DNA from: Quillaja saponaria
Lineage: Eukaryota > Streptophyta > Magnoliopsida > Fabales > Quillajaceae
DNA: 64,000 nt
Assembly (NCBI GenBank): GCA_029379385.1
Contig: CM055606.1
Span: 17,881,142-17,945,141 of the forward strand
Direction: 5' to 3'
Shown here: piece by piece, positions 1 to 12,013 of the stretch
Numbering within the stretch: the stretch's first letter is position 1
Layout: each line of letters begins with the position of its first letter
Notes under the pieces: model-generated
Database searches by the model: none
What the model was told of the DNA's origin: nothing
What the model saw: only the letters and a program-made list of their open reading frames with translations
Made by a program: the position numbers and the translations under genes

Positions 1-2867
1 CAGTCCTATGTTTCCCTTTATGATTTCCAATTACCAATTACCAATTGGCCTTTTGCTCTTTACTCTTCGTTACAATATTCTTACACTATTCATATTTCAT
101 TTGCTGATCACTTTCCCACCTTATCGCTTCAAATCATTCCCTAAAACCCACATTTAATGAACCAAATTAAAACTTAAACATGTTGTTCTAAAATTCGTAC
201 AAAAGCAACTAAGCCATTGCACATCATCACCTACATACCACTTGACATGAAGGTTAAAATTTGTTATAAGCTGATTAGATAACCTTGATTTGATCACCAT
301 GGAAGTCCACTCATTATTCATATCTTAATTTAAAATAGACAAGAGCAAAAGTTCCCACTTATGATTTAACCTTTAAATTTTAATTCCGCAATGCTTCAAA
401 CTAGTTTTCAATTAAAAAATTTTCATAAATCCCCCACTTCCATTCTTACTTGGACATAGCATATTCTTTGTCCCCTTCATTTAGCTCTTTAGCTAGCTAG
501 TGATATATTTTCTTGAAAGTAAATAAGTAATAGCCAAAATCGCATTGGTTTAATTTCGCTGAAACTAAACATATATAAACATCTACGTATGTGGGAGCAC
601 ACTAAATACAAATAAGTTCTGTGAGTTTTTTTGGTCAAATTAATACCAACATTAGAATATATAAATGATTAAGAGTCTTTCATGAATTTTAATTCTACTT
701 TTATAATCTAAAACCCATTTTAAATAATAAGATTTACGTGCTGGATTTTTTAGTGATTGTGAAATATAATTGAAATAATACAATTATAGTCTTTGCAGAA
801 ATTTCAACTGATGAGTGTATATTCTTTTCCAAGACAACATTCTATGGGACACCTAGGCATATTTATTTACTTTAACAAAAGGGACAACAAATATAAATCC
901 TTAATCCATCATGTCTAATTGGGACCTGCTATGTAATCATGCCAGTTAACATAAGCAATAACATTTCTAAGTGGGGTTATATATGCACCTGTTAAGGATT
1001 TTATTTTGTGAATGTGGGAGTGTGTGATTATTGATTAATTGCTTTTTGTGGTACCCAAATTGGAATTTTCCGCCGCCAGCTCAATATTTTGTTCTCCTCT
1101 ATCATATAATAACATCACCTTGGGATTAAGAATGACTTATGAGTGAGAAAGGGGAAGAGGAAGCTCCTGCTTACAAAATTACTAATCCATCAAAGTTGGT
1201 GCCATTGTTTTCAAAGACATGAGGCTCCTAGTTAGATAGAGCCAACAAGAAATTAAAACCTAAAACTTAAATGCGAGTGCATGTTCTTAATATCGTGAAG
1301 TCAATTTTGTAATATATGTTCTATCTAATAAGAATATTGTTAATATTACAATTTAACTCAATACAATATAAAGAGATAAACATATCAAACAAAAAATTAC
1401 AAAAAATTATCATTTTGGTAGTGATGACAACGGTATAAAAATAACTTTATCATATATTGAGTGAATTAGAAAAATACAATATTGTAATATGTGTTCCCCT
1501 ATTATATTCCCCTTCTTATATACAGTTTGATAACCCATCAAAAGGCCTTTTTTTTTTTTTTTTTGGGTTGTATATTGATCATGCTCACGACTCAAACCCA
1601 TTTGTGTAATTAGTGCCTTGTCTTCTTACCCAAAAAAAAGAACAAAAATCTTAAAAGCATACTCATTTCATGGCAGCACATTTACAATCACTCAGTGGAG
1701 AAAAAACAAACACATTGCGCCACTAATTTTGAAGTTCGAGACAACAAATTTAAAACAAACAAAATTAAGTAGTTGAGGAGATACCAATATACACCCACAA
1801 GCAAGAAAATACACTTCTTTTTCCCTTGTTTTTTCTTTTTGGTCAATGGCCACTACACTACAGTGTACCTTCTCTTCCAAACATTCCTTGTCCTACATAA
1901 AAAATAATAAAGGGCAACAAAAATAAAATACAAGCCCTTTATCTTTTTCCTCTTTACCTGCTTTTACTTTGATGGAAGACCGGGAAGACGGATATTGCTC
2001 ACTTTCCTCATTGAGGGCAGGCTTTGTTTAGCTGACCGGGTTGTTTTATGTTCAGGGATTAAAGCTAAATGACCTACCCGTTGCCCCTTCATCCTGGGAC
2101 TGTGCTGTCTTGAGCTCTAAGGTTAAATTAAAAGGAAAAATTATAGAAAAATAAAAAGCCCCTTGAGCCACTCTCCTTCTCTCTCCCTCACTGTGCTTAT
2201 GTTAAAATCCGATACTTCGCTGTTGTTACAGAGAACGAGGCCCTTTGTTTCAAAGAGAGAGAAGGAGAGTCGGATGCTTTCTCTTTCTATGTCTGCCGCA
2301 TTGTCTTGTTCTACTTCATTAAAGTGTTGTCTTTCGTTCCCTCTCTTTATAGTCGTTCTGCTTTCATATTTCTTGGATTTTTGCTCATATGTGCCTACAC
2401 TATCATTTAACTGGAATACATAGCACCAGAAGTGGAAAGCAAGAAAACCCATTTTGTCTTTGATGTCCTTGGGTGAGTTCTTTAGTCTACTGCCTTAGCG
2501 GTTGGAGTTCTGAAATTGAGAAATAAGAGTACCCACAGAGTTTAGTCTTGTTATACAGAGAAGCCTGGATATAAAAGAAGGGGATTTTAGCTGCCATGGA
2601 GTTTTTCCTTTGAAGTTCAGGAGTTTTTGGTTGGTTCTGAGCTGAGCCCAGAATCCCAGAAATAAAAGAGAATACTTGGAGAGCTGTATGAAATAGTGGT
2701 GGCAGAATGAGAGATGGACATTCGAAGAAGAGCAAGGTTTTTTTTTTTATTCTCCTTGGCCAGAAGATGAAATTCATTTCCTGGAGAAATAATGTGAATA
2801 TGGTTCTGTTTTTATATGCATCTTTTATGTTTTGGAGGGTACTAATTATTTCTTCATTTGGTGCTTG
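1..2867. other. Intergenic DNA and 5' leader of the 5-phosphatase gene
   Basis: No convincing coding region was seen. The first 2.1 kb is AT-rich with homopolymer runs (a T run near 1548-1564). From about 2140 the sequence becomes less AT-rich and pyrimidine-rich, which fits the promoter and 5' UTR of the gene starting at 2868. The 150-codon frame on the minus strand at 2487-2939 has no recognisable domain and lies antisense to this leader and to exon 1. Confidence 0.5.
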
Positions 2868-5800
2868 ATGAAGCTCTCTTGGTCCAAGAAAATGGTCAGA
2901 AAATGGTTCAATATCAAATGCAAAAGCGAGGACTTCCAAGCAGATGAGGTTTATGGAGGTGGGTATTTTTCACCCTTTGAAATTTTTCTTTCTACACCAT
3001 TATTCATTAAACTAGGGTTATGAAAGCTATAACCTTAGCCTCAATCCCTTTAGAGATTGCCCATTTCCCCTCCCCTTCATATACTAATGTTCAAGTTCAG
3101 GCTTGTTCTGTTTTGATTCTGAAAATAGAACAACGTCGATTAAACTTGGTCAAATAGTTCTTAGTAGACATCTGCTTCCAAGATTCCAAGCAGGGAGAGT
3201 TCACTTGTCTAAATTCTAAATTCTTTGACTCCACTCATATTCATTAAAATTGGGTGTTTCTAAAATTATTTACTATTTGTTTTAATTAGGATCAATACAT
3301 TGACAATGTTTTCCTTGTTCAGGTGGTGACGTAGAATATAGGACTAGCTTATCTGAGAGGGAGCCCTGCACAATCAAGAAAAGCGAAACAGGTTCAGTAT
3401 CACTTACAGCCAATTTTTTGAACCTCTACTTCAAATCCTACATATTACTTTTAAAAACCTAGTAGCATTCTTTTCCATTTGGTAGTTTCTTTTTCTTCTC
3501 AAATGTATAATTTTTTCATTATTTTTATTCTTCCAATTTTAATGAACAGAGAAGTTCAGTAAGAACACAGAGCAGGTCAGAAGAGGGAGAGGGAAAATGA
3601 ATCTTGACCACCCTCGAATTATTGATGTCCAGAACCATAGGTACTGTTTTTCAATTGCTTCTTTGATATGGATATTTTGTTATGTGCTTCTTCTGTGTTG
3701 AATTCATGAGTGCTTCCTCTGTGTTTTTTTGGCTGGCAGCATCTTTGTTGCTACATGGAATGTGGCTGGAAGATCCCCATCAAGTAATTTGAGTTTAGAG
3801 GATTGGCTTCATGCATCACCACCTGCAGACATTTATGTTCTTGGGTATGCTTTGGTACCTCTTATCTTCGCATTTTTGTCCATCAATTTTTGTTAGTGAC
3901 CTCTTACTAATGATACATTTCTAACTTCTCTGTCAGGTTTCAAGAGATAGTTCCATTGAATGCTGGTAATGTTCTAGGTGCAGAGGACAACGGCCCTGCC
4001 AAAAAATGGCTGGCTCTCATTAGAAAGACTCTAAATAATCTTCCTGGAACTAGTGGAGGTAGTGGGTGCTATACACCATCTCCCATTCCTCGCCCAGTTG
4101 TTGAATTAAATGCAGATTTTGAGGGATCAACTAGACAGAAGAACTCATCTTTCTTCCATCGTCGATCATTTCAAACAACTCACAGCTGGGGGATGGATAA
4201 TGATCCTTCAGTTCTTCAACCGCGACTAGATCGACGATTCAGTGTCTGTGATCGGGTAATCTTTGGTCACAGGCCAAGTGATTATTCTAGTTCCAGGCCA
4301 AGTGACTGTTACAGGCCAAGTGACTATTCCAGGTCGAGTGACTGTTACAGGCCAAGTGACTATTCCAGGCCAAGTGACTGCTACAGGCCAAGTGACTATT
4401 CCAGGCCAAGTGATTATTCAAGGCCAAGTGACTATTCAAGATGGGGTTCATCTGATGATGATAATGGTCCTGTGGGTTCGCCAAGTACTGTATTATTCTC
4501 CCCAATGTCCTATGTTGGATCTGCAGCCAATGAAGATGGAGGCAAAATACCAGGGCGTTCAAGGTACTGCCTTGTTGTAAGTAAGCAAATGGTTGGCGTA
4601 TTTCTCAGAGTCTGGGTGAGAAGTGAATTGAGGGACCATGTTCGGAACATGAAAGTATCATGTGTAGGCAGAGGATTGATGGGTTACCTTGGAAATAAGG
4701 TACAGTTCATCATCCTAGTTCTGGTTTTAAGTTTTTCATCGTAAGTCCTTTTTTTGGGCCAGATCTTACTAATCCCTTTCTGAAAATATGAATCACTTGC
4801 AACTAAATAAAAGCGGTATTATGCTTGAATTTGCAGGGTTCCATATCAATCAGTATGTCTCTGCACCAAACAAGCTTTTGCTTTGTCTGTAGCCATTTGA
4901 CATCAGGACAGACAGATGGTGATGAACTAAGAAGAAACTCTGATGTCATGGAAATCCTTAGGAAGACAAGGTTTCCACGGGTTCATGGTGAGGGTAATGA
5001 GAAGTCCCCAGAAACAATCCTTCAGCATGAGTAAGATCCTAGCTCACTCATTATCAAATATAAATACAACAATAAGACATGCTTTTACAACTTAATTCCC
5101 TCAGAAAATGTAAGATTTTTGACATATTGAACCAAATCCTCGCATCAAATTAGCACATACATTTCAGTTTCCGGGTGGTTTGTAACCTCTTACAATTATT
5201 ATTTGACAACAGTTTCCTATAATATTCTAATTACAATTTATTTTTTTCTAGTCGAATCATTTGGCTTGGGGATTTGAATTATCGGATTGCCCTATCTTAC
5301 CGCTCTGCTAAGGCACTAGTCGAGATGCAAAACTGGAGGGCATTGTTAGAGAATGATCAGGCATGTCCTTATTCTACAATACTGATACTAATTTGTTTTC
5401 TCCTATTCAGATGCTTACCTTCAATGTACTAGTTCATAGTGAAAATAATCAGTCTCAATATTAATGGCTTCTGGCAGTTAAGGATGGAGCAGAAAAGTGG
5501 CCGCGTTTTTGCGGGATGGAATGAAGGGAAGATTTATTTCCCACCAACATACAAGTATTCAACTAATTCAGACAGATATGCAGGGGATGATATGCACCCA
5601 AAGGAGAAACGCCGAACACCTGCATGGTAAGATCATCTATACAATTGAAATTACAGTAAATTGGCTTAAATTACACCTTAAGTGCAATAAAGAGACAAAT
5701 GATTTAATATAAGATTATAAGATGAAGCGCAGCGTGTATGTAATGAGGGGCCTTTTGTGGGAAGGCTTGTATTACAACTTCTGCTAATAGAAATATTTTC

Positions 5801-6030
5801 ATTTGTGAAGGTGTGACCGTATTTTGTGGTATGGGGAAGGCCTTCAACAATTATCTTATGTTCGTGGGGAGTCTAGATTTTCAGATCACCGGCCAGTTTA
5901 TGGCATATTTTGGGCTGAGGTTGAGTCAAACCATAGCAGATTGAGAAGCATGAGTTGTTCAAGTTCTAGGGTTGAGGTGGAGGAACTTTTTCCATATTCT
6001 CGTGGATATACTGAACTAAGCTTTTTCTGA
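2868..6030 (+). CDS. Type I inositol polyphosphate 5-phosphatase, CVP2/CVL1-like
   Basis: Predicted to remove the 5-phosphate from soluble inositol phosphates and phosphoinositides; the Arabidopsis relatives CVP2 and CVL1 act in vein patterning. Exons: 2868-2958, 3323-3391, 3550-3640, 3740-3844, 3937-4699, 4837-5030, 5252-5360, 5478-5626, 5811-6030. The phases join into one 596-residue frame. The N-terminus ([17 protein letters not shown]) and [56 protein letters not shown] and [10 protein letters not shown] match the plant enzyme; the last three hold the catalytic residues of the EEP-type phosphatase fold. The C-terminus ends in GYTELSFF, as in the family. Exon 5 has an RPSDYS-type repeat. 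Intron 7 starts with GC. The ATG at 2868 was chosen because the upstream extension in that frame lacks an earlier ATG. Confidence 0.93.
4271..4438 (+). repeat. 18-bp coding minisatellite ([12 protein letters not shown] units)
   Basis: Nine RPSD-type units lie inside exon 5 of the 5-phosphatase. The first is 24 bp; the other eight are exact-length 18-bp units from 4295. They encode Arg-Pro-Ser-Asp followed by Tyr-Ser or Cys-Tyr; one unit has Ser in place of Pro. The array lies between the two halves of the catalytic domain, in a Ser-rich loop just before [10 protein letters not shown]. Confidence 0.9.
5361..5477 (+). other. GC-AG intron 7 of the 5-phosphatase
   Basis: Exon 7 ends ..AATGATCAG and the intron begins GCATGT; the next exon starts after CTGGCAG with TTAAGGATG. 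The join ENDQ|LRMEQ restores the expected protein and keeps phase 0. No GT donor nearby gives the conserved residues. Confidence 0.85.
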
Positions 6031-8339
6031 AGGAAGAAAGACCTAATACGATACATGTTTATCCATATTCAAGTACTCTCTCTCTCTCTCTCTCAAACAC
6101 ACACACACATGCATGTGTGCAAATTCACCCACTACACAGTATACATGCATGCAGAGAAGTTTACAATTGGAGTGACAATTAGGTGCCTTTGTGTGGATGA
6201 TTTTGTTTTTCCTTTTTTCAGGTACTTGCTCTTTCCTTTTAATGGGTGGTACCAGTAAAGAATTTCAATTTAGCAGTACCATTTCTGTGTGGATTGCATC
6301 CTCAATCACCCAGGTGAGCACCTTGACACCCGCCCCCAAAAAAATATTTGGTGGTTGGGCTGAAAGTACAATATGGCTTATATTATAAAAGTTCCCAGAT
6401 TCAACATAAATAATGGATGCTGCAACACAACAATAATGATTCTAAAGAAATTTACCGGTATCATATCCCACCTGGAAGTGAATCATGCCTTTTTTGGTCA
6501 CATGGAACAATTTTTTAATTTTATTTCATTCAGGGTACCTTGTCTCTAGAGAGAGAGGAAGTAGACTTAGTAAATACATTATAAAACAAACAGAATATGA
6601 GCTTCATATGGTTCAGCAGATGTCTTATGCCCATTATTGCTTCAATTTGGTCCCCATGTACAGGCGGCAATCACTTTGAAGAAATTTATCCTTGAAGGGT
6701 GATGGAGACAGACCATTGCCCGCATATCGAAAAAGGTTAGTTTTCTTTTCTTCATCTCTTTTTATTTTCTTGTTTTGCTGCAGGTCTCAATTTCTTTGTC
6801 TAATTTTACCTTTATATTTTTGTCAGGTCTTAATTTGCAAGTTTGGTCAGTAAAGTAGAATCGTACTCTGCTAACACATTCTGGTCACAACTTGTTAGCT
6901 ATTGACATACCAGTTTCAGTACAATGCATATTTTGGGTGCCTGACTAACAAACACTCAACTATCTAGTGTCAAACTTCTATACAAGCATTAGGAGCACTG
7001 CATAATGATTAGGTACTACACCTTGATATGTTGCTTATTTCTAATTTCTGAAAGGGATTTTCCACATATCTCCGTGCATGGGAGCCCTGGGTGAGGATCA
7101 TATGTGAGAGGGCTCCCGTGCCTGGAGGAATTGATAGGAACCCCCTTTGTGAATTTAATAGTTAGTCACCAATGTGCTTGTGCTTATAATCAGAGCTTAT
7201 TATTTTGCAGGATGAACTAATCCTATGCAACAATACCAAGTGGTAGAAGAAGATTCTTTTATTCATGATTCTTTATTTGTTTTGGAATATTTATGATGAC
7301 TGAATGAAGGTGGAAGATCGTTAAAATAATCATTTGGGGGCAAACTTTTTGTTTTAATTGTAATGAAAAAACAAATGAGGGTTTTGATGTATGCTCATTG
7401 CTAAAGTGATGAAAAGAGTTGTACAAAAAAGTTGATGATAGATATCTGAAGCTTCTTGTGCGCTCTCTTCTCTTTCCCTTCTTCATGATTTTACTGAAAA
7501 AGGTGGCTTTATTGATAGTCTCATCTCCATCTTGCTGTGTTACCGTGAGGGTGAGTGGCAAACTAGAGAAGCACCAAAGTTTCTACAGGTTTGGCAGGTG
7601 TATTGGAAGCAGCATGATTTGTAGATTCCTCTTTGTAAGAGTACAACTTTTACTTTTACATTTGTAAATTGCGTTTACAGTGAATAATAATTCCTGTTTT
7701 TTGGGGGAACCTGGAGTGGGAAACAAAGCATCACAGAGAACTGTTAAGCATCAAATTCATATAAATCCTGATTAAATTGAGAGTTTAATTTATGAGTAAT
7801 TTGAATGCTTATGACTGTTATATCAAAAAATATTTGATTGACTAAAATCATAGATACAGAAAGTTGGACACAGAAGGTAAATAACTTAATGTAATAGAAA
7901 ACACCTTATTTGTTCTGCAGCAGTAGCTTGCTGGTGGGAACTGGGAACCACTTGAAAAGAAGTCATTTGTGAAGTGTGATTGAGATGTTCCACATTGAGA
8001 GCCTGAAAAGGCTTTAGTCCTCCGTTCAGCTTTTCCAAGTGCTGCTATACTTTCTTCAAACCAGAGCACATTTTACTCAGACATTGCTTTGTAATTATGT
8101 CTGAATTTGATCCAGTCAATTGTCTTTCCATTTCTTTTGGTCATGTGCGTTCATATGTATGTATCACTTCAAACTCTGCCTGGTGCAGCAGACAGAGGCA
8201 ATGCATGATTAAGCTAGCAGATATGGAAACAAACACTCTTATGGCATCTCAAAGGCTTGCCTATTGCCCAGCACTTGCAGTCCTGCAAAATGATTACGAA
8301 TCATTTCTTAATTAGTCCACTCACCACTGTTTTGAGGAA
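6031..8339. other. 3' UTR and intergenic DNA downstream of the 5-phosphatase
   Basis: No coding region was recognised. It begins with the 3' UTR of the upstream gene, including a CT/AC microsatellite. Segments near 6664-6735 and 7211-7680 are bounded by splice-like AG and GT signals and may be exons of a spliced 3' UTR, but this is a weak inference. The short frames at 7419, 7848 (minus) and 8097 show no family features. Confidence 0.4.
6075..6109. repeat. (CT)n-(AC)n compound microsatellite
   Basis: About ten CT units run directly into about seven AC units in the 3' UTR region of the 5-phosphatase gene. Confidence 0.9.
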
Positions 8340-8843
8340 TGATTTTTTATTATTAATAAATTAAGTCAAATAGGGAATATTTAATTGAAGCAATCAGAAA
8401 GTATAAAAAGAAAAGACAGAGAATAATTCCCTCAATGATTTCTTTTCACTTATACTAAACAATCAAACAAATTGCAGAAAAAAGAACTAACATATTAATC
8501 CTAAAAGATACAAGCTATGTGGTCAAATAATAACACCTAAATGTTCAATCTTTTCAATTTAGTTCAACCTTAACTCGTCTCATTTTATTTTTTTAACTAT
8601 GTGATATGAATTTATTGACTGAATAAGGTGATGGAGCCATTCAACAAGTAGACGATGACATGCACTAGGTGTCTACCATGCAAACCCAAAGTCCCAACTC
8701 CCAAACCCAGCCCAGCCACTGGACTCACAGACACACCACATTAAACGCGTTAACTCACTAAGACAGTATCTTAATTCACCCCGCACATATTCTCCCAGAC
8801 ATAAAGACACGACGAAGCGTTGTTTCGTCTATGTTCTCATACT

Positions 8844-8849
8844 CACGTG
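8844..8849 (+). promoter_or_regulatory. G-box (CACGTG) upstream of the vicilin gene
   Basis: The palindrome CACGTG lies about 180 bp before the vicilin ATG. It is the bZIP/ABRE-type element found in many seed storage protein promoters. Confidence 0.6.
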
Positions 8850-8920
8850 ACGGATACTGTCGGGAAGCTGCGTTATATCCACTGCATCTTATGTTTCCTT
8901 TATGTAACACTCGTCACCTT

Positions 8921-8964
8921 GCATGCTACCTTAATAGCCAAATGTCCATGATGAACCATGCATG
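8921..8964 (+). promoter_or_regulatory. RY-repeat region (GCATGC and CATGCATG)
   Basis: GCATGC at 8921-8926 and a full CATGCATG at 8957-8964 lie 65-110 bp before the vicilin ATG. RY elements are bound by B3 factors such as ABI3/FUS3 and mark seed-specific promoters. A TATA-like TTATAAG follows at about 8980. Confidence 0.65.
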
Positions 8965-9028
8965 TTATAGCTTCAAAGACTTATAAGTAAGTGACTAATC
9001 TGTACTATTTTTCTCTATTGTGTTAATC

Positions 9029-12013
9029 ATGGCGATAATGGAATCTAAGCTTCCTTTGCTTTTGTTGCTTTGTTTTGTTTTCCTGGCCTCAGTTACTCTC
9101 TCTCATGGCTATGGGATAGAGGAGGATCTGAGGTATGATCTCAACCAATGCATGAATGGTTGCCAAATCCAAGAGAACGATATGTACAGGTACCTTGCAT
9201 GTGAGAAACATTGTCAACTAGTGCAACGTGGTAGGGATCCCAAGGAGAGGGAGAGGGAGAGGGAGAGAGAGCATGGTCGACAAGGAAGGGGAAGAGAGCA
9301 GGAAGAGAAATGGAGAGAAAGAGAGGAGCAACGTCGTCGTGAGGAAGAGGAAAGAAAAAGAGAACATGGTCGTGGAGGAATAAGACAGAGACACCAACAT
9401 GAAAACCCTGAGGAGCCAAAAGGACAAAGCCAAGCGGAACAACAGGAGCAACAAGCAGAGCAAAAAGAAGAGGAACAAGAGCAAAAAGAAGAAGAACAAG
9501 AAGAGATGAGCGAGAAAATGGAGGAAGAGCAAGAGAGACAGGAAGAACAAGAAGAACAAGAAGAACAACAATAACAAGAGCAAGAGAGACAACAACAGCA
9601 ACAACAACAACAAAAACAAAAACAAGAAGAACAAATGGAGGAAAAGCGTGAGAGACAGGAAGAACAAGAAGAAGAAAAACAAGAACAAGAGCAAGAGAGA
9701 CAACAACAACAACAGCAACAGCAGCAGGAGCAGCAGCAACAACAACAACAACAAATGGAGGAAGAGCGTGAGAGACAGGAAGAACAAGAAGAAGAAAAAC
9801 AAGAACAAGAGCAAGAGAGACAACAACAACAAGAACAACAAGAACGTGAGACGGTGAGAGACAGCAACAACAGCAAAAGGAGAAAGGACAAGAGCAAGGA
9901 GAGAACCAAAACCAAAGAAAACGAGAAGAAGAAGAAAAGCAACAGCAACAAGAACAAAGACACAATCCTTATTATTTCCCCTACAGTAAATTCCATACCC
10001 GATTCAAAAGCGAACATGGTAGTGCAAGATTTATTCAGATATTGATACAAGATCAAAATTGCTTAGTGGTCTGAAAAACTATCGAATTGCCATCTATGAA
10101 GCCAGACCTCAAACGTTTGCTATTCTAACCCACTCTGATGCTGATTATGTTATTGTTGTCCTGAATGGTAAATTATATTCTTTTTTTTTTTTTTTTTTGT
10201 ATTCTTGCTAAAATATCTCTAGCTCGTATTCCTTTTAACATGCATGCTGATTGAAATTGCAGGAAAGCCCACAATCACCTATGTGTCACACAGAAATAGC
10301 AGAGAGTCCTTCAACCTTGAGCCTGCAGATGTGCTTATAATTCCTGCAGGGTCTCTAACTTTTGTGATTAACCAAGAAAACGAAGAAACCCTACGTATAG
10401 CAAACTTAGACAAACCACTTAACAATCCTGTGGAATTTCAGGTAAATAATCACTTTATATATTAGCTTCTTTATGATTTATATTTTGTATCAAAATCTTA
10501 TATTTCCTTTTTCTTCTTTGTGTGCAGCATTTCTTCGCTTCTGGACGTGAAAATCCAGAATCATGTTACAGAGTTTTCAGTACTGATATCCTCGAGGCTT
10601 CTTTCAATGTTAGTACTTTCTAATTTCTGATCAAATTCTAAGTAATAATCAGCAGCTAAGGTTGTCTTCTAATTTCATATAATTCTCAGACACCAAGAGA
10701 GGAATTAGAGAGAACATTATTTGGGGAGCAGAGGCAGAGAAAAGTGGGAGAAGGGAGGCAAGGTGAGATAATAAGAGCTTCAGAGGAACAAATCAGGGCA
10801 TTGAGTCAACAAGCTTCTTCAACTAGCAGAAGAGAAGGTCGTCCTACTGAATTTTCAAGACCAATAAATTTGAGAAGCCTCAAAACATACTACTCCAATG
10901 AATTTGGACAGTTCTTTGAGGTCTGGCCAGAAGAATTCGCACAATTTAGAGAGTTGATATGTCTATCAGTATCACTGATCTCAAACAAGTAAGTAAAACC
11001 CAAAAAAAAATAAAAAAAATCACCCATTTGAGAATCAATTCGAAAATTTTAACTTTCATTATAATTCCGAAATAAAACAGAGGATTTACAGAGGGCTCCG
11101 TTCTACAAAGTTTAAATTTTTATTATAATTCATGAATAAAACAGAGGATTAACAGAGGAATCTATTCTGAATTATTTGAAATTGTTGTGCAGGGAGCTAT
11201 GATGGTGCCACACTACAATACAAGGAAAACAGTGGTGGTTTTCGTTGTTGAAGGAAATGGAAGGTTTGAAATTGCACGCCAACATCTTCCAAGCCATCAA
11301 TCAGAGACAATAACAAGAGAAGGGCAGGAAGAAAGAGTTGGCAGAAGAACAACAGAGGAGTGGACGAATTGAAAAAGTGAGAGCTCGATTGTCACCCGGA
11401 GATGCTTTTGTAATCCCGGCAGGTCATCCTGTTTCCATTGTTCCCTCCCCGGATGAGAATTTACTGTTAGTTGGAATCGGTGTCAATTCCCATAACAACC
11501 ACAAGAACTTTCTTGCCGGTAACTAATTTTTTTAATACAAGTTATGTTAAATTCGGATAGTTTTATCATCAGTTAAGTTCGGATCAAGTCTATATTTTTT
11601 CGTAAAAATAAAATAAAAAAATTCATGTAAAATGTTAAAGGGAAAAAAAATGCATAGGATCAAATTTTGTCTATTTCAGATGGAGTCATTTATTTGGCCC
11701 GGTTCATTGATTTAACTTGGGATCGGTTCATTGTCATGCCTATTTGTTGATTACTAGTTACTAATGTTAATACTTTGTTGGTTTAATTGTTGATGGTGAG
11801 GAAGGAAATACATGGAACCAGATAAAGAGAGAGGCAAAGGAGCTAGCATTCAACAGGCCAGGAGAAGAAGTGGAAAGGATATTCAGAAACCAGAGGGAAT
11901 CCCACTTTGTAAGCTCACAGAGGGGACAGCAAGAGGGAAGACTTGAAAGGAAGGGTCATGGTGGATCTGGAGGGCCATTCTCATCGATTTTGAACTTTGC
12001 TGCTTTGTTCTAA
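9029..12013 (+). pseudogene. Vicilin-like 7S seed storage protein gene, disrupted
   Basis: Homologue of seed 7S globulins, most like the vicilin-type PAP85 class. The ATG at 9029 opens a signal peptide (LLLLLCFVFLASVTLSHG), then a vicilin N-terminal hairpin with two CxxxC motifs (CMNGC, CEKHC), then a long Glu/Gln/Arg tract, then two cupin domains. The six exons are about 9029-10167, 10263-10441, 10528-10608, 10690-10988, 11193-11518 and 11801/11805-12013, the usual vicilin pattern. The reading frame is broken by an in-frame TAA at 9572-9574 (CAA expected) and by frameshifts near 9850, 10042, 10955 and 11336. Both cupin domains are otherwise well conserved, for example NYRIAIYEARPQTFAIL, MMVPHYNTRKTVVVFVVEG and LSPGDAFVIPAGHPVSIV, so the damage is recent or partly due to assembly indels. 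At least two of the shifts look like loss of one G from TTGGAT. Confidence 0.85.

Noticed and set aside
2487..2939. 150-codon minus-strand frame before the 5-phosphatase
   Set aside because: Overlaps exon 1 and the leader of a clear plus-strand gene and shows no recognisable domain.
4271..4438. Regular repeats that could suggest a CRISPR array
   Set aside because: Units are contiguous without spacers, lie inside a eukaryotic coding exon, and the window is plant nuclear DNA.
4263..4580. Alternate-frame and antisense ORFs over the RPSD repeat
   Set aside because: Repeats of 18 bp keep every frame open; only the phosphatase frame matches a family.
9141..10056. Long minus-strand frames (207-280 codons) rich in Leu, Ser, Cys and Val
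   Set aside because: They are the reverse reading of the vicilin Glu/Gln/Arg repeat tract; low complexity and no family features.
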